64,000 nucleotides of DNA from Streptomyces sp. NBC_00572 (GTDB taxonomy: Bacteria; Actinomycetota; Actinomycetes; Streptomycetales; Streptomycetaceae), in contig NZ_JAPENX010000001.1 in assembly GCF_026341815.1 (NCBI RefSeq), positions 2,728,001 through 2,792,000 on the forward strand, read 5' to 3'. Of the stretch, positions 8,511-16,394 are shown one piece after another. The notes under the pieces are model-generated. The model was not told the DNA's origin. It was given only the letters and a program-made list of their open reading frames with translations, and made no database searches. The position numbers and the translations under genes are program-made. Positions within the stretch are counted from its first letter, which is position 1. Each line of letters starts with the position of its first letter.

Positions 8511-8963
8511 ATGTCCACCGACGAGATCCGCGCCATCGAGTTGCTCAGCGGCGTGTCGTACGGCCGGGTGGCGACGAGCATGCGGGCGATGCCGTTCATC
8601 GCCCCCGCCCGGCACATCGTGTCCGACGGCCGCGTCCTGCTCCGGCTGCACCGGGGCCTCGGCTACCACCGCGCCTGCAACGGCAGCGTCGTCGCGTACG
8701 GCGCGGACAACTTCAGCTCGGGCTCGCAGCACCTCTGGTCCGTGCAGTTCACCGGCACCGCCGAGATCGTCGAGCCGGCCGAGGAGGAGCTCGCGGCCTT
8801 CGGCGCCGAGCCGGAGCAGGTGGACGGCGAGACCTTCGACCCGGTCTACATGCGGATCGAACCGCAGTTCGTGACGGTGCACGCGCTCGACTACGCGAGC
8901 GAGACCCCGGTGACCCGGACCGCCCCCCATTCCGTCCGGCGACACCTCCACCACGTAGCGTGA
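8511..8963 (+). CDS. Pyridoxamine 5'-phosphate oxidase-like FMN split-barrel protein
   Basis: 150 residues with the layout of small PNPOx-like proteins. GVSYGRVATSMRAMPFIAP is the first strand pair. SDGRVLLRLHRGLGYHRAC forms the region that contacts flavin phosphate in relatives. WSVQFTGTAEIV and a C-terminal YMRIEPQFVTVH strand complete the barrel. The ATG at 8511 is preferred over an in-frame GTG nine bases earlier because GGAG lies ten bases before the ATG but only one base before the GTG. It follows the orphan DevR-type regulator in the same direction; such regulons in actinobacteria often include this fold. Confidence 0.75.
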   Translation: MSTDEIRAIELLSGVSYGRVATSMRAMPFIAPARHIVSDGRVLLRLHRGLGYHRACNGSVVAYGADNFSSGSQHLWSVQFTGTAEIVEPAEEELAAFGAEPEQVDGETFDPVYMRIEPQFVTVHALDYASETPVTRTAPHSVRRHLHHVA

Positions 8964-8965
8964 TC

Positions 8966-8971
8966 TAACAT
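8966..8971 (+). promoter_or_regulatory. -10 element TAACAT for a leaderless transcript
   Basis: TAACAT ends seven bases before the GTG at 8979, and no ribosome site separates them, so transcription probably starts at the start codon itself. The -35 is not well defined. It overlaps the end of the preceding gene's downstream region. Confidence 0.4.
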
Positions 8972-8978
8972 CTGGCGG

Positions 8979-10175
8979 GTGCCGCGCTCATCTGAAACGC
9001 TCACTCCGCCGGCTGCACCGCTCGCCCCGCCGGACGCCCCGACCGGTGCCCCCCGCGCGGCCACCCGGCCCGTCGGCGCCCCGGCACCCCGGACTGCCGG
9101 CGTCCCGGCCGCCAGGGTCGTCGGCGCCCCGTCGGCCCGGCCCCTCGGCGCCCCGCCCGCCCCACCCGTCGGGGCCCTGCTGCGCCGTCACCGGCACGCC
9201 GGGGAGCCCCTCTCCTGCGTGCCCGTCACCGAAGGGCTGCTCAACCGCGGCTTCCGGCTCTCCACCACCCGCGGCACGTACTTCCTCAAGCAGCACCTGG
9301 ACGCCCCCACCGCCGACCGCGTCACCATCGCCCGCCAGCACCGCGCCACCCAGCGGCTGCACGCCCTCGGCCTGCCCGTCGCCCCGCCGCTGCCCGACGC
9401 CACCGGCCGCACCGTCGCCGTCGTCGACGGCCACTGCTACGCCCTGCACCCCTGGGTCGACGGCCGCCACCGGGACGGCACCCAGCTCTCCACCGGCTGC
9501 TCGCGGCGCCTCGGCACCCTGCTCGGGCAGGTCCACACGGCCCTGGACCGGGTCATGGAGCCCTCGGGGCCGGACGGGGCACCCGAGGCCGCCGACGACG
9601 GCGTCTGCGCGAGCGCCGACCTCCAGGACACCTTCCGGGCCATCGACGAACTGATCCGCCTCGCCCGCGCGCACCGCCCCCGCGACAGCTTCGACGCGCT
9701 CGCCGAGCACCGGCTCAGGGAGCGCCGCCGGCTCCTCGCCCAGCACGCCCACCACCGTCCGCCGCCCGCCGCGGCCGCCGACTGGGTGCACGGCGACTTC
9801 CACCCGCTGAACCTGCTCTACCGGGGCGCCGAGCCCGCCGCGATCGTCGACTGGGACCGGCTCGGGGTCCGGCCGAGGGCCGAGGAGGCGGTCCGGGCCG
9901 CCGCCATCTTCTTCGTACGACCGGGGGGTGAGCTGGCCCTGGAGAAGGTGCGGGCCTACGCGCGCGCGTACCGGCGGGCGACCGGCGCCGACCGCGCCGA
10001 GCTGGCGGCGGCGGCGCACCGGGTGTGGTGGGAGCGACTCAACGACTTCTGGACGCTGCGCTGGCGCTACCAGCTGCACGACCGAAGGGCCGACCCGCAG
10101 TTTCCTGCGGTGTCGGCCCTGGCGGTCTGGTGGACCCGCGAGTACGAGGCGGTACGCGACGCGTTCGCGGGATGA
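8979..10175 (+). CDS. Phosphotransferase of the APH / protein-kinase-like fold
   Basis: 398 residues. Residues ~10-65 are a low-complexity Pro/Ala/Arg tail with repeated GAP(x)AR units. The enzymatic part follows: RGTYFLKQ supplies the ATP-site lysine (~105), WVHGDFHPLNLLY is the catalytic loop (Asp base, Asn) and AIVDWDRLG the Mg-binding Asp. The family phosphorylates small alcohols such as aminoglycosides, choline, homoserine or sugars; nothing local fixes the substrate. It ends six bases from the converging kinase gene. Start GTG is probably leaderless. Confidence 0.8.
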   Translation: MPRSSETLTPPAAPLAPPDAPTGAPRAATRPVGAPAPRTAGVPAARVVGAPSARPLGAPPAPPVGALLRRHRHAGEPLSCVPVTEGLLNRGFRLSTTRGTYFLKQHLDAPTADRVTIARQHRATQRLHALGLPVAPPLPDATGRTVAVVDGHCYALHPWVDGRHRDGTQLSTGCSRRLGTLLGQVHTALDRVMEPSGPDGAPEAADDGVCASADLQDTFRAIDELIRLARAHRPRDSFDALAEHRLRERRRLLAQHAHHRPPPAAAADWVHGDFHPLNLLYRGAEPAAIVDWDRLGVRPRAEEAVRAAAIFFVRPGGELALEKVRAYARAYRRATGADRAELAAAAHRVWWERLNDFWTLRWRYQLHDRRADPQFPAVSALAVWWTREYEAVRDAFAG

Positions 10176-10181
10176 GACGGG

Positions 10182-11801
10182 TCAGCCCGCCTCGGTGCCG
10201 TCCGTGGGCGGCGGGTCCGAGTTGTTGTTGCCCCCGGTGGGGTCGGTCGGCGTCTCGGTCGTCGGCGTGTCCGTGGTCTCCGTCGGCGGGTCCGTCGGCT
10301 GCGTCGGCTCGTCCGTGGGCTCCGTGGGCGGCTCGGTCGTCTTCGACGGCTCGGTCGTCGGCGGAGTCGTGGTCGGCGGCTGGGTCGACGGCTGGGACGT
10401 GGTCGGCGGCGGCCACGGCGCCTCCGTGACGCCTCCGTCCGACGTGCCCTCGTCGGTCGACGGCTCCTCGGAGGGCTCCTCCGAGGAGGGCGTGGGCTCC
10501 TCCGACTTCGTCGACGGCGAGGTGGAGACCGTCGGCGGCGTCGTGCCGCCCGTGCTGCCGCCCTTCTCGCCCGCCTTGTCGAGGGCGAAGACGACACCGG
10601 CGACGACCGCGACCAGCGCGAGCGCGGCGAACAGCCACACCTTGCCGCGGCCGCCCCCGCCACCGCCGTGCGAGCCGTACGAACCGTCCTGGCCGTAGCC
10701 GCCGTTCCCGCCCGTACCGCCGTACCCGCCGACGCCGCCGTCGTCCGGGTTCCGCGGGGGAAGGATCGGGCCCTGCGAGGTCTCGCCGTGCATGGGGTGG
10801 CCCATCGCGGTCGTCGCGGCCATGCCGCCGACCGGGGTGTGACCGCCGTCGTGCATCTCGACCGGGCCGGTGTTCCACGTACCGGTGTGGCCGCCCTGCT
10901 GCTGGAGCATCTGGAGGCTGTACTGGATGAGGCCGCGCATCTCCTCGGCGCTCTGGAACCGGTCGTCCGGGTCCTTCGCGAGCGAGCGCATCACCAGTCC
11001 GTCGAGCTCCGGCGGCACGGACTGCGTGACGTCGGACGGCGGGATCGGCGCGTCCTGGACGTGCTGGTACACGACGGACAGCGGGGTCTCGCCGGTGAAC
11101 GGGGGCCGCAGCGCGAGGAGTTCGTAGAGGAGACAGCCCGTCGCGTACAGGTCGGAGCGGTGGTCGACGGCCTTGCCGAGTGCCTGCTCGGGGGAGAGGT
11201 ACTGCGGGGTGCCCATGACCATGCCGGTCTGGGTCATCGTCGACTGCGCGCCGTGCAGGGCGCGGGCGATGCCGAAGTCCATGACCTTCACGGCGCCGCC
11301 GTGGGTGATGATCACGTTCGCCGGCTTGATGTCACGGTGCACGATGCCGTGCTGGTGCGAATAGGCCAGCGCCTCCAGGACTCCGGAGACGATGATGAGG
11401 GCCTGCTCGGGCCCGGGGGCCTCGGCACTCATCAACAGCTCGCGGATGGTGCGGCCCTCGACCAGCTCCATCACGATGTACGGCACGGGCCGGCCGGCCA
11501 CCAGGTCCTCGCCGGAGTCGTACACGGCGACGATCGCGTGGTGGTTGAGTCCGGCGACGGACTGCGCCTCGCGGGTGAATCGGGCCTTGGAGACCGGGTC
11601 CTCGGCGAGATCGGCGCGGAGGAGCTTGACGGCGACGGTGCGGCCGAGCCTTACGTCCTCGGCCGCGAAGACCTCGGCCATGCCGCCACGCCCCAGACGG
11701 TGCGTCAGTCGGTAGCGACCGTCGCCGACGACGCCACCGACGCCCCAGGACTCCGCCGACGAGTCGGGCACACCGCCATCTGCTCCGGATTCGGGTGCCA
11801 T
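10182..11801 (-). CDS. Membrane Ser/Thr protein kinase with Thr/Pro/Glu-rich ectodomain
   Basis: 539 residues. The PknB-type kinase domain (~28-290) has GRGGMAEVF, ATP lysine K59, the HRDIKPANV catalytic loop and the MDFGIAR DFG motif. The activation segment TMTQTGMVMGTPQYLSPEQ is autophosphorylated in relatives. A Gly/Tyr/Asn-rich juxtamembrane linker (~340-390) leads to one membrane helix (VWLFAALALVAVVAGVVFAL, ~395-415). Outside is ~120 residues of Thr/Pro/Ser/Glu repeats rather than PASTA domains. That suggests a wall-spanning stalk. It is divergent from the PASTA kinase at 12077. Confidence 0.92.
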   Translation of the reverse strand: MAPESGADGGVPDSSAESWGVGGVVGDGRYRLTHRLGRGGMAEVFAAEDVRLGRTVAVKLLRADLAEDPVSKARFTREAQSVAGLNHHAIVAVYDSGEDLVAGRPVPYIVMELVEGRTIRELLMSAEAPGPEQALIIVSGVLEALAYSHQHGIVHRDIKPANVIITHGGAVKVMDFGIARALHGAQSTMTQTGMVMGTPQYLSPEQALGKAVDHRSDLYATGCLLYELLALRPPFTGETPLSVVYQHVQDAPIPPSDVTQSVPPELDGLVMRSLAKDPDDRFQSAEEMRGLIQYSLQMLQQQGGHTGTWNTGPVEMHDGGHTPVGGMAATTAMGHPMHGETSQGPILPPRNPDDGGVGGYGGTGGNGGYGQDGSYGSHGGGGGGRGKVWLFAALALVAVVAGVVFALDKAGEKGGSTGGTTPPTVSTSPSTKSEEPTPSSEEPSEEPSTDEGTSDGGVTEAPWPPPTTSQPSTQPPTTTPPTTEPSKTTEPPTEPTDEPTQPTDPPTETTDTPTTETPTDPTGGNNNSDPPPTDGTEAG

Positions 11802-11995
11802 CAGTCCTCGCCGTCGTCTGTCGTGCCGTGTCCAGTCGTCACGCTACAGGCTCCGTACGACAACACAGTCCGAGATGGACCGGCCATCCAACCCCTTCCA
11901 CGTACACCTGTGCAAATTCGGCAGGATTCCTCCGCCACTTCGAAAACGGTTCGGGGAACCTTCCTGTGCGGAGGGTCACGGAACGGGCACCCGGC

Positions 11996-12024
11996 TTGAC
12001 GTGTCACTGCCCTCGGGCAGACTT
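11996..12024 (+). promoter_or_regulatory. Candidate sigma-70-type promoter of the PASTA kinase gene
   Basis: TTGACG at 11996-12001 and the weak -10 AGACTT at 12019-12024 are separated by 17 bases, about 50 bases upstream of the ATG at 12077. The 275-bp gap also serves the opposite kinase gene. Confidence 0.35.
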
Positions 12025-12076
12025 GGCCAGGAAATTCCGGATCAACGCCGCCACGCGCGCGTAGGGGGAAGCACAG

Positions 12077-13741
12077 ATGAGCCAGGACGGCGCACAGGGC
12101 CGCTATGCGGGCGGTTCGGTCGCGGGCGGCCGGTACCAGCTGCGCGACCTTCTCGGCGAGGGCGGTATGGCGTCGGTCTACCTGGCCTACGACAGCGCCC
12201 TCGACCGGCAGGTCGCCATCAAGACGCTGCACACGGAACTCGGCCGGGAGCAGTCCTTCCGCGAGCGGTTCCGGCGCGAGGCGCAGGCGGTCGCGAAGCT
12301 GTCGCACACCAACATCGTCTCGGTCTTCGACACCGGCGAGGACACCCTCGACGGCGCCGTCATGCCGTACATCGTCATGGAGTACGTGGAGGGGCAGCCG
12401 CTCGGCTCGGTCCTCGCCTCGGACATCCAGCAGTACGGCGCGATGCCGGCCGACAAGGCGCTGAAGGTCACGGCCGACGTGCTCGCCGCCCTTGAGGTCA
12501 GCCACGAGATGGGCCTGGTCCACCGCGACATCAAGCCCGGCAACGTGATGACGACCAAGCGCGGCGTGGTCAAGGTCATGGACTTCGGCATCGCGCGGGC
12601 CATGCAGTCCGGGGTCACGTCGATGACGCAGACCGGCATGGTCGTCGGTACCCCTCAGTACCTCTCCCCCGAGCAGGCCCTCGGGCGTGCGGTGGACGCC
12701 CGCTCCGACCTCTACTCGGTCGGCATCATGCTGTTCCAGCTGCTGACGGGCCGTCTCCCCTTCGACGCCGACTCTCCGCTGGCCATCGCATACGCGCACG
12801 TGCAGGAGGAGCCGGTCGCCCCGTCCACCGTCAACCGGTCGGTGACACCGGCGATGGACGCGCTCGTCGCCCGCGCCCTGCGAAAGAACCCGAACGAGCG
12901 GTTCCCGAGCGCGGCGTCGATGCGCGACGAGTGCCTGCGGGTGCTCTCGGCGGGTCAGACCGGTGCCCCGATGATCGTCCAGGGCGGTCCGGTCAGCAGC
13001 GGTGCGGGCGTCGGCTCGGCGGTCTTCCCGCCCGTCGGCCAGACCCCGCCGCCCACTCCGCAGCCCGGGACGCACGGGGTGCAGCAGCCCTACCAGCCGC
13101 CGACGCCGCAGCCGGGCCCCTACGGCCCCCCGACCCCGGCGCCCGCCCCCTCGTACGGCTACCCGCAGCAGGCCCCGACGCCCGCTCCGGTGTATCCGAC
13201 CCCGGCCCCGCAGCCCGCGTACCAGAACCCCGGCCCCGCGCCGTACGCCCCGGTGCACACGCCGGTGCCCGCCCCGGCGGGCGGCGGTCCGCGGCGGAAC
13301 ACTCCGGTGCTCGTGGGCGCGATCGTCGTCTCCCTGCTCGCGGTCGGCGGCCTGCTCGTGGCCCTCAACCTCAACAAGGACGCGGACCCCGACGCCGGCG
13401 GCACGGGCGGCACCGACTCCCAGCAGAGCCAGACCGCGGCCCCCGGTCACAAGGGCCCGGACCTGACCAAGAGCATCGACCCGAAGAAGTGCACGCAGCC
13501 GACCGAGTCGAGCGACGACCCCGAGAAGTTCGAGGTCCCCAACTTCACCTACAAGAACATCCAGTCGGTGAAGGAATGCATCCAGGCGGCCGGCTGGAAG
13601 CTCAAGCCCCAGCGCCCGGTGGACGAGAACACCTACGGCGAGGGCACGGTCCTGGAGCAGTACCCGCCGTCGGGCCAGGACATCGCGGCCGAGGACGCCG
13701 AGTTCACCCTCACCGTCTCGTCGGGCAACCCGGGGCAGTGA
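12077..13741 (+). CDS. PknB-type Ser/Thr kinase with one PASTA domain
   Basis: 554 residues. Kinase domain ~20-280: GEGGMASVY, ATP lysine K49, catalytic D151 in HRDIKPGN, D169 in the DFG motif, activation segment MTQTGMVVGTPQYLSPEQ. Residues ~300-410 are a Pro/Gln/Tyr-rich cytosolic linker. One membrane helix (NTPVLVGAIVVSLLAVGGLL) is followed by a short linker and one C-terminal PASTA domain (VPNFTYKNIQSVKECIQAAG to AEFTLTVS). PASTA domains bind muropeptides, so the kinase probably reports cell-wall state. A single PASTA is fewer than in mycobacterial PknB (four). Start ATG with GGGGGAA upstream. Confidence 0.92.
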   Translation: MSQDGAQGRYAGGSVAGGRYQLRDLLGEGGMASVYLAYDSALDRQVAIKTLHTELGREQSFRERFRREAQAVAKLSHTNIVSVFDTGEDTLDGAVMPYIVMEYVEGQPLGSVLASDIQQYGAMPADKALKVTADVLAALEVSHEMGLVHRDIKPGNVMTTKRGVVKVMDFGIARAMQSGVTSMTQTGMVVGTPQYLSPEQALGRAVDARSDLYSVGIMLFQLLTGRLPFDADSPLAIAYAHVQEEPVAPSTVNRSVTPAMDALVARALRKNPNERFPSAASMRDECLRVLSAGQTGAPMIVQGGPVSSGAGVGSAVFPPVGQTPPPTPQPGTHGVQQPYQPPTPQPGPYGPPTPAPAPSYGYPQQAPTPAPVYPTPAPQPAYQNPGPAPYAPVHTPVPAPAGGGPRRNTPVLVGAIVVSLLAVGGLLVALNLNKDADPDAGGTGGTDSQQSQTAAPGHKGPDLTKSIDPKKCTQPTESSDDPEKFEVPNFTYKNIQSVKECIQAAGWKLKPQRPVDENTYGEGTVLEQYPPSGQDIAAEDAEFTLTVSSGNPGQ

Positions 13742-13863
13742 GGCGCGGCCCTCGGCAGTGACGGGCGACCCGCGGGAATGCGGCGCGACCGGCGACCCGC
13801 GTCAGGGGAGCTGACACCTCCTTAAACACCCGCTCCGGGTCGCCGTTACGCCTGCTGCCCCTG

Positions 13864-13878
13864 TTCCGGATGCCGGAA
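13864..13878. promoter_or_regulatory. Palindrome TTCCGG-ATG-CCGGAA
   Basis: Perfect 15-bp inverted repeat in the 201-bp gap between the PASTA kinase and the gene at 13943. A plausible -10 (TCTACGCT) lies just downstream. Candidate operator; no known factor. Confidence 0.35.
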
Positions 13879-13942
13879 ATGTCCCAGCGTGTCTACGCTG
13901 AATCGACCATCTCGGCGGCTCGGTACGGGAGGGGGTCACCCA

Positions 13943-14689
13943 GTGACTCCAGCACTCCGCAGGGCACGGGCGCGGGCTCTCGGCCCCGCACTCACCTGCG
14001 TGTTCGCCTGCGCGTGCGCCCTGTACGGGGAGCCGCTCGCGTACGGAGCCGAGGCGCCCGGCAGCTCGGTGGGGGCCCCGACCACGCCTTCGGCTTCCCC
14101 TTCCTCCCCGTCCTCCTCTTCTTCCCCTTCCTCGTCGCCCTCCACGCTGTTCCCCTCGCCCGACGCGCCGTCCGCGACCGTCACTCCCTCCCCTTCTTCC
14201 TCCTCCACCTCTCCGGGGCCGACCGGGGGTGCCGGTACGCCCGCGTCACCCGCGCCCGCGCCCACCGGCACCGGGGCTGCCGCGCCCGCCGCGCCGAGCG
14301 CCGATCCCAGCGACGCACCCACCCCCATCGGCTCCGCCTCGCTGGCGGGCCGGCCCGCCGGCGAGGGGCGGCCACGGCCCGGACGGTCCGTGGACCCGAG
14401 CACCCCGGAGAGCGACACGACCCGGCCGTCGGAGGGCTCTCGTACCGAATCGGCAACAGACCCGGAGGCCGCCGAGGCCGCCGACGAAGAGGCCGGGGCG
14501 GTACGCGAGGAGGAGGCCGTCCTCCCGGAGGCGGCGCCCGCCAGCCGGCCCGGCGCCGCGCCGCGCATGGCGTCCGAAGCCGCGCCCACCCTCGTCCACC
14601 AGCAGATTCCCGTACTCACCCTGGGGGTCGGGATGGCTCTGATGGGGCTCGGGATCGGCTTCCTCGGGCTCCGGATGCGGCGCCGCTGA
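13943..14689 (+). CDS. Secreted/anchored Ser-Pro-Ala-rich hypothetical protein
   Basis: 248 residues from the GTG at 13943, which has a GGGAGGGGG ribosome site. An N-terminal signal-like segment (ALGPALTCVFACACALYG, after an Arg-rich start) precedes a long Ser/Thr/Pro/Ala low-complexity region. The C-terminus has one hydrophobic helix (LTLGVGMALMGLGIGFLGL) followed by RMRRR, the layout of a surface protein held by a C-terminal anchor. There is no sortase motif that I can see. Function unknown. It lies directly after the PASTA kinase and could be a target, but nothing shows this. Confidence 0.65.
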   Translation: MTPALRRARARALGPALTCVFACACALYGEPLAYGAEAPGSSVGAPTTPSASPSSPSSSSSPSSSPSTLFPSPDAPSATVTPSPSSSSTSPGPTGGAGTPASPAPAPTGTGAAAPAAPSADPSDAPTPIGSASLAGRPAGEGRPRPGRSVDPSTPESDTTRPSEGSRTESATDPEAAEAADEEAGAVREEEAVLPEAAPASRPGAAPRMASEAAPTLVHQQIPVLTLGVGMALMGLGIGFLGLRMRRR

Positions 14690-14774
14690 GCCCCTCGGCC
14701 GCGCCCGGGTCCCCCTTGAGGCGGACCTGCCGCTTCCGTCTCAGGACGGTTGTCGGCTCCGGCATACCCGGTAT

Positions 14775-14789
14775 ACATACTGAGTATGT
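14775..14789 (+). promoter_or_regulatory. PadR-type operator ACATAC-TGA-GTATGT over the start codon
   Basis: A perfect 15-bp palindrome contains the ATG (14786-14788) of the PadR gene itself. PadR regulators bind ATGT...ACAT-type palindromes, and TATACA immediately upstream can act as the -10 of a leaderless transcript. Binding here would block both polymerase and ribosome. Confidence 0.6.
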
Positions 14790-15523
14790 CGATTCGCCAC
14801 GGGCTTCTCGCCCTCCTCGAACGCGGCCCTCGGTACGGCTCGCAGCTCCGTACGGAGTTCGAGTCGCGCACCGGTTCCACCTGGCCGCTGAACGTCGGCC
14901 AGGTCTACACGACCCTCAGCCGGCTCGAACGGGACGGCATGGTCGCCCAGGGCGGCGAGGACGCCGCCGGGCACGCGCTCTACGCGATCACCGACAGCGG
15001 CCGCGCCGAACTCAGGACCTGGTTCGAGAAGCCGGTGGACCGCACCAGCCCCGCCCGTGACGAGCTGGCCATCAAGCTCGCCATGGCCGTGGGCGCCCCC
15101 AGCATCGACATCCGCGACGTCATCCAGTCCCAGCGCCGGCACACCGTGAAGGCGATGCAGGACTACACCCGCCTCAAGGCCCAGGCACTCGTCGCCGTCG
15201 AGAGCGGTGGGGCCCGGGAACGGGACGACGTCGCCTGGCTGCTCGTCCTGGAGCAGCTGATCTTCCAGACCGAGGCCGAGGCGCGCTGGCTGGACCACTG
15301 CGAATCCCGGCTGATCCGCCTCTCGGCGGCTGCGACGGCCGGGGCCGCCGCAGCCGCTGACTCGGCGCCCGACGCCGAAACGCCGACCACCCCGCCGACC
15401 ACCGCGTCGGCACCCCGAACCGAAACGGCCCCGCCGGCCACCTCCGCCACCGCGGCCGAGGCCCCGGCGGCCACCGCCCGGACGGGCGCCGAGGCCGCGC
15501 CACCCGTGGCCGGGGCGCGCTGA
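14786..15523 (+). CDS. PadR-family transcriptional regulator
   Basis: 245 residues from the ATG at 14786 (MSIRHGLLALLERGPRYGSQL, the canonical PadR opening). The winged HTH covers ~1-85, with LNVGQVYTTLSRLERDGMV as recognition helix and wing; the C-terminal Vir-like dimerisation helices extend to ~190. The last ~65 residues are an Ala/Thr/Pro tail without predicted structure. PadR proteins commonly repress linked drug or lipid exporters; here an ABC exporter starts 136 bp downstream in the same direction. Confidence 0.88.
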   Translation: MSIRHGLLALLERGPRYGSQLRTEFESRTGSTWPLNVGQVYTTLSRLERDGMVAQGGEDAAGHALYAITDSGRAELRTWFEKPVDRTSPARDELAIKLAMAVGAPSIDIRDVIQSQRRHTVKAMQDYTRLKAQALVAVESGGARERDDVAWLLVLEQLIFQTEAEARWLDHCESRLIRLSAAATAGAAAAADSAPDAETPTTPPTTASAPRTETAPPATSATAAEAPAATARTGAEAAPPVAGAR

Positions 15524-15659
15524 CCGCACGGTCGCGCCCCACCTCGTACCGCCCGCGCACCACCTTCCGTACGGCCCCCGCACCGCGTGCCGTACCGCCT
15601 TTCCACCGCTCGCTCCCGTACGCGGCCGACCGCCGCGTACGCCCAAGGGGGGACCCCTC

Positions 15660-16390
<731 letters not shown>

Positions 16391-16394
<4 letters not shown>

